From positions 1-23,041 of the forward strand of contig JACKER010000064.1 in assembly GCA_020632925.1 (NCBI GenBank): a stretch of 23,041 bases of DNA. The letters run 5' to 3'. This DNA comes from Alphaproteobacteria bacterium (GTDB lineage Bacteria > Myxococcota_A > UBA796 > GCA-2862545). This document shows positions 8,074 to 15,621 of the stretch, piece by piece. Position numbers and translations under genes: made by a program. The notes beneath the pieces are model-generated. The model was not told the DNA's origin. It saw only the letters and a list, made by a program, of their open reading frames with translations, and ran no database searches. The first letter of the stretch is position 1, and every line of letters starts with the position of its first letter.

Positions 8074-9312
8074 GTGGCGCGGAAGAAGGCCGATCAACGG
8101 TGGACCGAGCACGCCGCCGCCGCGGGTCCGCGCCTGTGGCCGGTGGTGGTGGTGGCGCTCTGCGTCGTGGCGCTCGGGTGGGCGGTCCACACCGTGCTCG
8201 CCTGGGTGCTCCCGTCCGTCGGGCTCGACGAGCAGGGCTGGGACGGGCTCGCCACCTCGCTCCACGTCCGCTCGACCACGCTTCGGCTGGTGGTGTTCGG
8301 CGGGCTCGATCTGGCGGCAGCCACGGCGCTCTGGCCGCGGGTGTCGTCGGCCTTCGACCGCGCCGAGCGCCGGTCCCGCAAGGCGCGCAAGGCGCTCGGC
8401 AAGCACCACCGCAAGGCCCCGCCGAAGGTCCGGGCGGCGCTGGGGGTCGGCGTCGGGAGCGCGGCGCTGGTGCTCGGGGTTGCGCTCCTGCTCCAGCCCA
8501 CGCTCGTGCCGCTGCGGTTGGACGGTGCGAGCTGGGTCGCGCGGGCGGCGAACCTCGTGGACGGCACGGCGTCGGCGGCGGTCGTCGACACGACGCTGTG
8601 GGTGGCGCGGGCGCTCCACCCGAGCCCCGTGCGCGGCGTGGATCCGGTGGCCGCCGACCGCCTGGGCGCGGGCCTCGATCAACCCACGGTGCCGCTGATG
8701 GACCGCTGGGACCAAGCCCTGTTGGCGGCGGCGAACGGCGACCGCGAGCTGTACGCGCGGACGAAGGCGGTCATGTGGGTCGAGTCGGGCGGCCGCCAGT
8801 ACGCCGTGTCCTCGACAGGGTGCCTGGGCCTGATGCAGTTCTGCGCCTCCACCGCGCGCACGAAGCCGGTGCACGCCATCTTCGGGCGCGGCCAGGTCAC
8901 CGCCTGCGGGTGTCGGGACTGTGGCGTGCCGCGGGACGTGGCGAACGACCTCGAGACCGATCCGGCGGCGGTGGCGCGCGTGGGGGAGCGCTTCCCGTGC
9001 CCGCTGACGGACGCTCGCTTCGACCCGGACAAGGCGATCCGCGCCGGCACCGCGTGGGTCGAGAAGCTGGGGCGGGACGTGGGCGACAACCTGCTGCTGG
9101 TCTACGTCTCCTACAACTCGGGCCCCGCCGTCGGGCGCGCGGTCTTCCGGGCGACGGGCAAGCGCTCCGACGTGACGCTCGACGAGCTCCGCCCGCACCT
9201 CGTGGACGCGCTCGCGCCCCACTACGGTCGCAGCGCCGCCGGCCGGGCCCAGGGCCTGCTCGACGTCCACCTCCCCAAGCTCCAGCGGGCCTACGAACGC
9301 TGGCGATGGTGA
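8074..9312 (+). CDS. Membrane-anchored lytic transglycosylase (SLT domain)
   Basis: 412 residues. I chose the GTG at 8074 because GGAGG sits 8 nt upstream and the next residues (A-R-K-K) give a positive N-terminus before the first membrane span. Spans are near residues 22-48 and 122-143, separated by a basic loop. The C-terminal half is a family-1 SLT lysozyme-like domain: catalytic E237-S-G, then S-S-T-G-C-L-G-L-M-Q, and the late Y-N-S-G motif. Such enzymes cleave the MurNAc-GlcNAc bond of peptidoglycan with 1,6-anhydro product formation in the periplasm. Unusually, the domain carries six cysteines (C250, C257, C278, C280, C283, C309), including a C-G-C-R-D-C cluster in an insertion after the G-L-M-Q motif, suggesting disulfides or a bound metal. 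It diverges from the ferritin-like gene, so a shared control region is possible. Confidence 0.88.
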   Translation: MARKKADQRWTEHAAAAGPRLWPVVVVALCVVALGWAVHTVLAWVLPSVGLDEQGWDGLATSLHVRSTTLRLVVFGGLDLAAATALWPRVSSAFDRAERRSRKARKALGKHHRKAPPKVRAALGVGVGSAALVLGVALLLQPTLVPLRLDGASWVARAANLVDGTASAAVVDTTLWVARALHPSPVRGVDPVAADRLGAGLDQPTVPLMDRWDQALLAAANGDRELYARTKAVMWVESGGRQYAVSSTGCLGLMQFCASTARTKPVHAIFGRGQVTACGCRDCGVPRDVANDLETDPAAVARVGERFPCPLTDARFDPDKAIRAGTAWVEKLGRDVGDNLLLVYVSYNSGPAVGRAVFRATGKRSDVTLDELRPHLVDALAPHYGRSAAGRAQGLLDVHLPKLQRAYERWRW

Positions 9313-9346
9313 CCGCCTGGACACGGGTGGGTCGGTGAGGATATCG

Positions 9347-9372
9347 GAACGTTCATTCTAGAATGGATGTTC
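9347..9372. promoter_or_regulatory. Putative TetR operator (26-bp inverted repeat)
   Basis: The left arm GAACGTTCATTC (9347-9358) and right arm GAATGGATGTTC (9361-9372) match at 10 of 12 positions around a central TA. The inner 12 bp (CATTCTAGAATG, 9354-9365) form a perfect palindrome, and GAACGTTC (9347-9354) is itself a palindrome. The repeat ends 3 nt before the chosen start of the TetR gene, the usual position for autorepression. It is also much more AT-rich than its surroundings. Confidence 0.65.
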
Positions 9373-9375
9373 TAC

Positions 9376-9978
9376 ATGGGGCGCACGCGCGGATACGACG
9401 CCGACGAGGTGCTCGGTCGGGCCATGCTCACGTTCTGGCGCCAGGGCTACGAGCGCACGTCCGTGGCCGACCTGGTCGACGCGACCGGGGTCGCGCGGTC
9501 GGTGCTGTACGGCGAGTGGGGTGACAAGCGAGGGTTGCTCCTCGCCGCGATCGATGCCTACCTGAGGGAGGTCGGCCGACCCACGTTGATGGGGCTGGAG
9601 GCAGGCGGCGTGGCCGCCATCCGCTCCGTGTTCGACGCGGTCGCCGGCCAGATCACCGCCGACGACGCGGTGTCGTGCCTGGTGCTCGAGACGGCGCTCG
9701 CCGTCGCCCCGCACGACGAGGTCGTCGCTCACAAGGTCCGCGACGCTCTCGACGAGGTCCGGAGCCGGTTCCTGCAGGCGCTGTCCAGCGCGGTGCAGGG
9801 AGGCACGCTGCCCCCGACGACCGACGTGCAGGCCCACGCGGATCACCTGGCCATCAGCTTCCAGGCCCTGCTGATCCAGGGGCGGACGCGGCCCGGCGCC
9901 GACGCGGTCCGACGGTTCGTCGACCTCACCCTTCGACCCCTCGAGCTCCTGGAGACGACATGCTCGCCCTCTCGCTGA
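9376..9978 (+). CDS. TetR/AcrR-family transcriptional repressor
   Basis: 200 residues from the ATG at 9376; the in-frame ATG at 9367 lies inside the operator-like repeat, so the later start with the typical M-G-R-T-R-G-Y-D beginning is preferred. Residues 8-55 form the TetR DNA-binding domain, with the helix-turn-helix at about 28-51 (T-S-V-A-D-L ... G-V-A-R-S-V-L-Y ... G-D-K). The rest is a helical ligand-binding and dimerisation domain with no recognisable ligand signature. No Shine-Dalgarno precedes either ATG, so the mRNA may be leaderless or weakly translated. Its last 19 bases overlap the start of the downstream lipoprotein gene, so regulator and lipoprotein are probably one transcript and the lipoprotein is a likely target of control. 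Confidence 0.92.
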   Translation: MGRTRGYDADEVLGRAMLTFWRQGYERTSVADLVDATGVARSVLYGEWGDKRGLLLAAIDAYLREVGRPTLMGLEAGGVAAIRSVFDAVAGQITADDAVSCLVLETALAVAPHDEVVAHKVRDALDEVRSRFLQALSSAVQGGTLPPTTDVQAHADHLAISFQALLIQGRTRPGADAVRRFVDLTLRPLELLETTCSPSR

Positions 9979-10760
9979 CCGCCTGCCTGGCGGACATCCG
10001 GCCCGACGCGATCTCGATCGACGAAGTCCAGCAGGAGCGCGCCGAGCGCGGGCGCGCCATGCTCCGGTCCGCTGCCGACGCCTCGGGCTACGACGCCTGG
10101 CTCCGCGCCGACCGGTCCGAGCTGGCCTTCGCGGACACGTGGTACGGCGTGGGTCGGGCGTTCAACCCGTGGCCCAGCGCCCACGTCACGGCCGACATCG
10201 TCCAGCTCCCGGGCACCTTCGACTCCGAGGTGCGGTTCACGTCCGGAGCGAAGGACGGCTGGACCTGGGGGATCGAGGACGGCCATGCGTACGTCGTGGA
10301 TCCGGAGGGTGGGCGGTCGGAGACCGACGACGCCCAGCTGCGGTTCATGCTGCCCACCACCCAGTACTTCGTCGACATGCCCTTCCGGATCCTCGAGGCG
10401 CCGATCGTCCGCTACGTGGGCGAGGAGACGCACCTCGGTGTCGACTACGACGTGGTCTACGTCACGTGGAAGAGCGTGGAGGCGAACCCGGAGTTCGACC
10501 AGTACCTGATGTACGTCGACCAGGGGACCGGCAGGCTCGGGAAGGTCCAGTACACGGTCCGGGAGAGCGCCCGCTTCGTCTCCGCCACCGGGCACTTCGA
10601 CGACGTGGAGCAGGCCGACGGGATCTGGGTGCCGCGCACGATGACCATCAACACGAGCCCGGACGCCGACCCCGCCACCGATCGGTTGCACGTGATGGTG
10701 GTCGACGAGATCTCGTTCCACGACGACGACGGACTGGCGCGGGACGCCGTGCCGCTCTGA
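9960..10760 (+). CDS. Small lipoprotein of unknown function, co-transcribed with TetR
   Basis: 266 residues, ATG at 9960 overlapping the end of the TetR gene by 19 bases, with GGAG just upstream inside the regulator gene. The N-terminus M-L-A-L-S-L-T-A-C9 carries a lipobox (L-T-A-C) after only eight residues and has no basic n-region, so export as a lipoprotein is likely but unusual. After a charged helical stretch (about residues 20-60) the protein is rich in beta-strand, Trp and Tyr, with alternating hydrophobic patterns reminiscent of LolA/LppX-like or related lipid-binding beta folds. That resemblance is weak. Product not recognised. The tight overlap with TetR suggests it is made when the repressor's ligand is present. 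Confidence 0.75.
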   Translation: MLALSLTACLADIRPDAISIDEVQQERAERGRAMLRSAADASGYDAWLRADRSELAFADTWYGVGRAFNPWPSAHVTADIVQLPGTFDSEVRFTSGAKDGWTWGIEDGHAYVVDPEGGRSETDDAQLRFMLPTTQYFVDMPFRILEAPIVRYVGEETHLGVDYDVVYVTWKSVEANPEFDQYLMYVDQGTGRLGKVQYTVRESARFVSATGHFDDVEQADGIWVPRTMTINTSPDADPATDRLHVMVVDEISFHDDDGLARDAVPL

Positions 10761-10774
10761 GGCACGATCGTGCC
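10761..10774. repeat. Perfect 14-bp palindrome directly after a stop codon
   Basis: GGCACGATCGTGCC is fully self-complementary and begins at the base after the lipoprotein gene's TGA (10758-10760), 46 bp before the next gene's start. There is no T-run after it, so it is not a standard intrinsic terminator. It could be a protein-binding site for the downstream gene, or chance. Confidence 0.5.
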
Positions 10775-10820
10775 CGAGCGTCTGCACGGGTGCTGCACGA
10801 CCGCCCGGTACGTTCTCTCC

Positions 10821-11420
10821 ATGCAGACGCTCACCTTCGGCAGCCCGGGCACCTGGGGACGCGACTTCGGCCTGGTCGGCGCGGCGACCGGCGCCGCGGC
10901 TCCCCTGTTCGTCATCTTCGACCCCACCTTCGCGCTGGTGGCCGGCGTGGTCGGCGGCGTGACCGGCGTGTTGTTGGGAGCGCTGTCGGGCTGGGTGGTG
11001 CCGCTGCTGCGCCCGCACGTACCGCTGCCGGCGCTGGTCGCGGGCATGGCGGCGGCGGGCTCCCTGTGGGGTGCGGTGGCGGGGACGCTGGGCGGTGCCG
11101 CCTCGCTGTGGTTCGGGCTCGACGGGGCGCCGCTGGGCTTCGTGCTCGGCGGCTGCACCGGGATGGTCGCGCTGGGGCTGTTCTTCCTGCCCTACCTGGT
11201 GCTGTCGGTCCGCCGGGAGCCCACCTGGCCCGCGGTGGCTGGCGCCGTCCTGCTCGCGCCGGTCATGGGTTGGCTCGGCCTCGCCGCGTTGCTGGCGTCC
11301 ACCTTCGGCCTGTGGCTCTTCGCGCTGCCGGCCGTGGTCTGGGCGGCGGTGGCGGTCGACCGCTCGGCCAGGCAGTTACCCGTCACGTCGAGGCTGCTGC
11401 TCGATGGACGTGCGCGCTGA
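10821..11420 (+). CDS. Glycine/alanine-rich multipass membrane protein, unknown function
   Basis: 199 residues. The ATG at 10821 is chosen over the in-frame GTG at 10770, because 10770 lies inside the 14-bp palindrome and the intervening residues look non-coding. There are five or six predicted hydrophobic spans, many containing small-residue runs (G-x-x-x-G type, for example G-A-A-T-G-A-A-A, G-V-V-G-G-V-T-G-V and G-T-L-G-G-A-A) that suit tightly packed helices. No family motif is recognised. It follows the TetR-lipoprotein pair by 60 bp and could be read from the same transcript or its own promoter. Its final 38 bases are antisense to the end of the convergent hydrolase gene. It may be a small integral membrane protein of transport or stress function, but nothing in the sequence decides this. 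Confidence 0.75.
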   Translation: MQTLTFGSPGTWGRDFGLVGAATGAAAPLFVIFDPTFALVAGVVGGVTGVLLGALSGWVVPLLRPHVPLPALVAGMAAAGSLWGAVAGTLGGAASLWFGLDGAPLGFVLGGCTGMVALGLFFLPYLVLSVRREPTWPAVAGAVLLAPVMGWLGLAALLASTFGLWLFALPAVVWAAVAVDRSARQLPVTSRLLLDGRAR

Positions 11421-12282
11421 TCGCGTCGGCGAGCCGCTCCCAGAGCCCCGGGGGGAGGTTGTGCCCCATCCCCTCGATCACGAGCAGCTCCGCGTCCGGG
11501 ATCGCCGCTGCCGTCGCGCGCCCGCCGCTCGGGTCGCACATCCGGTCGCTGTCGCCGTGGATGACCAGCGTGGGGACGCGCAGCTCGCGCAGGGCGCCCG
11601 TGCGGTCCCCGGACGCGACGGTGGCCACGGCCTGACGCACGACCGAGGCCTCGTCGTGGTCGCGGTCCCAGGCGAGCCCGGCAGTGGCGGCGACGGCGTC
11701 GGGATCGGCGGGCCAGCCCGGTGAGCCCACGGCCGCGGACGCGCGCAGGGCGCGCTCGACGGCGCCCTCACGCGTGGTGACGCGCGGACCGCCGAACACC
11801 GCCTTCATGGTCTCCGGGTGCACCTGGCCCACGTCGGAAGCACCCGTGGTCGACATCATCGAGGTCAGCGAGCGCACGCGGTCGGGGTGCTCGAGGGCGA
11901 CGGTCTGGGCGATGGCGCCGCCCATCGAGGCCCCCACCAGGTGCGCCGCAGTCAGCCCGAGCGCGTCCATCAGGCCGACGGTGTCCGCCGCCATGTCCGA
12001 CAGCGTGTACGACGCCGACGACAGGTCGCCCGCCAGCGCGGCGCCGAGGTCCGCGGGCGGTGCGTCGGCCAGGTGGGTGCTGTGACCGCTGTCGCGATTG
12101 TCGAAGCGGACGAGGTACAACCCACGCGCCACCAACGCGTCGAGGAAACCCTCTGGCCAGTGGACCATCTGCGCCGCGATCCCCATGAGCAGGATCACGG
12201 GTGGGTCAGCGGGATTCCCGCGGCGCTCGTGGGCCAGGTCGATGCGGTGTGGGCCTGTGTCGTGGGCGATCTGTTCGTGCAT
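11383..12282 (-). CDS. Alpha/beta-hydrolase fold enzyme
   Basis: 299 residues, ATG at 12282, no signal peptide, so cytoplasmic. It has the standard alpha/beta-hydrolase pattern: an N-terminal strand leading to an oxyanion-type L-L-M-G turn (31-34), a conserved R-F-D-N-R-D-S-G segment (59-66), nucleophile elbow G117-A-S119-M-G-G, a C-terminal acid at D244 or D246 in the H-G-D-S-D motif, and catalytic H274 in G-M-G-H-N. This resembles esterase, lipase or C-C hydrolase members of the abhydrolase_1 group. The substrate cannot be told. The 3' end overlaps the convergent membrane-protein gene by 38 bp, so the two mRNAs are complementary at their ends. It diverges from the first propeller gene across 49 bp. 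Confidence 0.93.
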   Translation of the reverse strand: MHEQIAHDTGPHRIDLAHERRGNPADPPVILLMGIAAQMVHWPEGFLDALVARGLYLVRFDNRDSGHSTHLADAPPADLGAALAGDLSSASYTLSDMAADTVGLMDALGLTAAHLVGASMGGAIAQTVALEHPDRVRSLTSMMSTTGASDVGQVHPETMKAVFGGPRVTTREGAVERALRASAAVGSPGWPADPDAVAATAGLAWDRDHDEASVVRQAVATVASGDRTGALRELRVPTLVIHGDSDRMCDPSGGRATAAAIPDAELLVIEGMGHNLPPGLWERLADAISAHVHRAAAST

Positions 12283-12331
12283 GGCGTCGAGTCCGTGGAG
12301 GGCGTGCCATCATGGAACGCTGGGGGTCGAG
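12283..12331. promoter_or_regulatory. Divergent 49-bp intergenic region
   Basis: This gap lies between the divergent hydrolase and double-propeller genes. A G5 run (12322-12326) 5 nt before the ATG at 12332 is the likely ribosome-binding site of the plus-strand gene. The only symmetrical element seen is CCATCATGG (12307-12315). No convincing promoter hexamers are visible. Confidence 0.4.
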
Positions 12332-15300
12332 ATGTCACGTGGGTCCTGCGTTTGGCTGGTCGCAGCGATCGGGGGGCTCTGGTCGGGCTCCGCGTGGGCG
12401 ACGGGCTGGTCGGACGACGCGGACTGGGCCGTGGTTCAGACCGGGACCTGGTTCGGCGCCCACGTGGCCGGCGCTGGCGACGTGGACGGCGACGGCTACG
12501 ACGATCTCCTGGTCACGGAGCCCGGATACGCGCAGGCTCGTGGAGCGGTGCGGGTGTACCCGGGGGGCCCCGGCGGCTGGAGCCTGCAGTTCCTCCGCCT
12601 CGTGGGCGGGTCCGTCGGTGAGGAGTTCGGCTCGACGGCGGCCTCGGCGGGGGACCTGAACGGCGACGGCTACGACGACGTGGTGGTCGGTGCCGACCAG
12701 TACAGCGACGGCGGCCTGCAGGACGCCGGCAGGGTCTCGCTGTACTACGGCTCTGCTGCAGGTCTGTCACCGATCCCGGCGTTGCGGATCCCCGGCCTCC
12801 ACGCGGGCGACCGGGTCGGTCCCGCGGCCTCCGCGGGGGACGTGGACGGAGACGGGATCGGCGATCTGGTGGCGGGCATCCCTGGCTACGACATGGCGAC
12901 GGTCCTGCTGGGATCGGCGGGGGCGCTCCCGGTGTCCGGGCTGACCGTGATCCCCGGCCGTCCCGGTTGGAGTCGATTGGAGGTGATCGTTGCCTCCGCA
13001 GGTGACCTGAACGGCGACGGCTACGACGACGTCATGATCGCCGATCCGCGCATGAGCACCGGGTGCGGGTATGTGTGCAGCGGGGAGGGGAGGGTCCAGG
13101 TCCACTTCGGCTCCCCGTCGGGTCCGCGAAGCCTCCCCGACCTCGACCTGGTGGGTACCCACACCGACGCGCGTCTCGGAACCGCTGTGGCGGCGGGGGA
13201 CCTGGACGGCGACGGGTACGACGACCTGGTGATCAGCGGCGACGACGGGGTGGAGGTTCGCTTCGGGTCACGGAGGGGGCCCCCCGCCAGTCTGGATCTC
13301 CTGCTCCCGTTCGGGGACTCGCTCGCCGTGGGGGACCTGGACGGCGACGGCTTCGGCGACCTCGTCGTCGGGTACCGCGGCAACAGCGACACGGCGGGCT
13401 GGGTCAGCGTGTACCTGGGATCTCCCCTCGGACCCTCGCCGACGCCCTCCATCCTGCGCCCGAGCGACCCGTCGATCCGGAACTTCGGTATCTCCGTGGC
13501 GGCTCCGGGTGACGCGGACGGCGACGGTCTGGACGACCTGGTGGTGTCGGCCAACGATCACGTGTTCGGCTACACCCACCTCACGGACGACGACGGGGAC
13601 ACCATCCTCACGGTCGCCGACAACTGCCCCGACGTGCCGAACAGCGACCAGGCGGACCTCGACGAGGACGAGGCGGGCGACGCCTGCGACGATCCGCTGC
13701 TGACGGTGTCGACGCCCATCCACGGCGGGCAGTCGGTGTCGCTGGTCGCCAGTGGGGTGGTGGCCGGCGAGGTGGTCGACTTCTACGCCGCTCCGGGGGC
13801 GGGTGGCGCGGGCCCCTGCCTGCAGTACACCTGCCTCGATCTCGGGGCACAGGCGATCCCGCTCGGGTCGGCCACGGCGGACGCGCAGGGGCGCGCCGAG
13901 CTCGTCGTGACAGCACCCGCGGGCCTCGCGCTCGCGGGCACCTACGTGACTCAGGCGTTGGTGGAGCGTGGTCCGCGCAGCGCCACGTCGCTCGTGCACG
14001 TGGTGGACGACACGGAGCTCGACTTCGACGGGGACGGCGTGACCGACGCGCTCGAGGTGCTCCTCGGCTCCGATCCGACGCTCGCCGACACCGACGGTGA
14101 TGGCGTGGACGACGGGGTCGAGTGGCTGTCGGAGCGTCTCGACCCGTTGAACCCGGACAGCGACGGAGACGGCGTGCGGGACGGGGCCGATCGGTGTCGG
14201 GGGTTCGACGATGGTCGCGACGTCGACGGCGACGGGGTGGCGAACGCGTGCGACAACTGTCCCATCGACCCCAACTCGGGCCAGGCGGACTCGGACGACG
14301 ACGGCCTCGGCAACACGTGCGACGGCCCGGTGCTCACTGCGCAGGCCTGGACCGTGGTGGATCCGGCGAGCAGCTCCAACTTCGGGTGGGTGGTCGCCGC
14401 GCGTGGTGACGCCAACGGCGACGGGATCGACGACGTGCTCGTCGGTGCCGAGACGTACTCGGCGGGCGAGGTGCGGGAAGGCGGGGCGTTCCTGTACCTC
14501 GGGTCGGCGGCGGGCCCGTCCCTCACCGCGGATCTGGCCCTGGAGTCGAACCAGGCGTACGCGGAGTTCGGGCAGGCCGTCGCCTGGGCGGGGGATGTGA
14601 ACGGGGACGGGTACGACGACGCGCTGGTCGGCGCGCCCGGGTACGACGGCACCGTGGCGAACGAAGGTGCCGTGTTCCTCTACCTCGGATCACCGGCGGG
14701 ACTCTCGGCCGCGCCGGCGACCGTCCTCACGGGTGGCTGGTCTGGCGACGCGCTCGGCGAGGCGGTGGCGTCCATGGGAGACGTCGATGGGGATGGGTAC
14801 GACGACGTGGTGGTCGGCGCTGGTGACGGCGGCGCCGGTCGTGTCGCCCTGTACCTCGGGTCGGCGACGGGCCTGTCCGCGCAGCCCGCGTGGACGATGA
14901 GCGGCCCCGGGCACCCGGCCCACTTCGGGGCTTCGCTGGCGGCCACGGATGTCGACGGGGACGGATTCGTCGACCTGGTGGTCGGTGCGCCCGACAACAA
15001 TGTGGGCAGTACTGCCGAAGGGGCCGTCTATCTGTACCTCGGATCGCAGTCGGGGTTCGGATCGGTGCCGGACATCGTCTGGGAAGGGGACCTCTACTAC
15101 GAGTTCGGTACGGTGGTGGCAGCCGTGGGGGACCTGGACGGCGACGGACGCGGTGACCTCGCCATCGGAGCCCCCAAGTATTCCAATGGCCAATCGTACG
15201 AGGGTGCGGTGTTCGTCTACTATGGGACGGCGTTCGGCCCGGCCCCCCAGCGCATCGACATCATCGAGCTCGATCAGTACGCCGACTACGGTGGCCGCGC

Positions 15301-15592
15301 GATCACGGGCGGCGACGTGAATGGTGACGGCTTCGATGATCTGGTCTTCGGCGTCAGCTTCCATGACCAGACCTTCAACCAGGCCGGAACCGTTCGCGTC
15401 CATCTCGGCTCCGCTGGAGGAATCGCCCCATCCCCCGTCCAGAGCCTGGACGGCGCGTTCGCGAGCGCCGGGCTGGGCTACTCGGTGGCCGTGGGGGACG
15501 TGAACGGCGACGGTGTCGCGGACGTGATCGCGGGGCAGCAGCACGCCAGTCCCCAGACGGGCGGAGCGGTGTCGGCCTGGATGGGGTTGTGA
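12332..15592 (+). CDS. Exported double seven-bladed FG-GAP propeller protein with thrombospondin-3 repeats (copy 1)
   Basis: 1086 residues, ATG at 12332 after a G5 ribosome-binding run. A signal peptide ends near A-W-A23. Residues about 30-415 contain seven FG-GAP units (each with a G-D-x-D/N-G-D-G-x-x-D calcium loop and a Y/F-L-G-S edge strand), so one complete seven-bladed integrin-like propeller. Residues about 418-453 hold a thrombospondin-3 repeat (D-N-C-P...D-A-C-D), about 455-563 an Ig-like beta module with two close cysteines, and about 564-667 further calcium-binding D-x-D-G-D-G and thrombospondin-3 units. Residues about 680-1086 hold seven more FG-GAP units, a second propeller. No C-terminal sorting tag or membrane span is seen, so it is probably secreted or surface-associated by another route. 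Such proteins usually bind ligands or surfaces with calcium-stabilised domains. First gene of a likely operon with its paralogue and the thioredoxin. Confidence 0.92.
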   Translation: MSRGSCVWLVAAIGGLWSGSAWATGWSDDADWAVVQTGTWFGAHVAGAGDVDGDGYDDLLVTEPGYAQARGAVRVYPGGPGGWSLQFLRLVGGSVGEEFGSTAASAGDLNGDGYDDVVVGADQYSDGGLQDAGRVSLYYGSAAGLSPIPALRIPGLHAGDRVGPAASAGDVDGDGIGDLVAGIPGYDMATVLLGSAGALPVSGLTVIPGRPGWSRLEVIVASAGDLNGDGYDDVMIADPRMSTGCGYVCSGEGRVQVHFGSPSGPRSLPDLDLVGTHTDARLGTAVAAGDLDGDGYDDLVISGDDGVEVRFGSRRGPPASLDLLLPFGDSLAVGDLDGDGFGDLVVGYRGNSDTAGWVSVYLGSPLGPSPTPSILRPSDPSIRNFGISVAAPGDADGDGLDDLVVSANDHVFGYTHLTDDDGDTILTVADNCPDVPNSDQADLDEDEAGDACDDPLLTVSTPIHGGQSVSLVASGVVAGEVVDFYAAPGAGGAGPCLQYTCLDLGAQAIPLGSATADAQGRAELVVTAPAGLALAGTYVTQALVERGPRSATSLVHVVDDTELDFDGDGVTDALEVLLGSDPTLADTDGDGVDDGVEWLSERLDPLNPDSDGDGVRDGADRCRGFDDGRDVDGDGVANACDNCPIDPNSGQADSDDDGLGNTCDGPVLTAQAWTVVDPASSSNFGWVVAARGDANGDGIDDVLVGAETYSAGEVREGGAFLYLGSAAGPSLTADLALESNQAYAEFGQAVAWAGDVNGDGYDDALVGAPGYDGTVANEGAVFLYLGSPAGLSAAPATVLTGGWSGDALGEAVASMGDVDGDGYDDVVVGAGDGGAGRVALYLGSATGLSAQPAWTMSGPGHPAHFGASLAATDVDGDGFVDLVVGAPDNNVGSTAEGAVYLYLGSQSGFGSVPDIVWEGDLYYEFGTVVAAVGDLDGDGRGDLAIGAPKYSNGQSYEGAVFVYYGTAFGPAPQRIDIIELDQYADYGGRAITGGDVNGDGFDDLVFGVSFHDQTFNQAGTVRVHLGSAGGIAPSPVQSLDGAFASAGLGYSVAVGDVNGDGVADVIAGQQHASPQTGGAVSAWMGL

Positions 15593-15621
15593 CGATGGTG
15601 TGGGATGTCATGGGAGTGCAG

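Noticed and set aside
10770..10820. Longer membrane protein starting at the GTG at 10770
   Set aside because: That start lies inside the perfect palindrome and adds a 17-residue stretch unlike a membrane-protein N-terminus; the ATG at 10821 fits better.
13570..14340. Dockerin modules
   Set aside because: The D-x-D-x-D-G loops resemble dockerins, but the D-N-C-P...D-A-C-D arrangement matches thrombospondin-3 repeats, and the paired dockerin helix pattern is absent.
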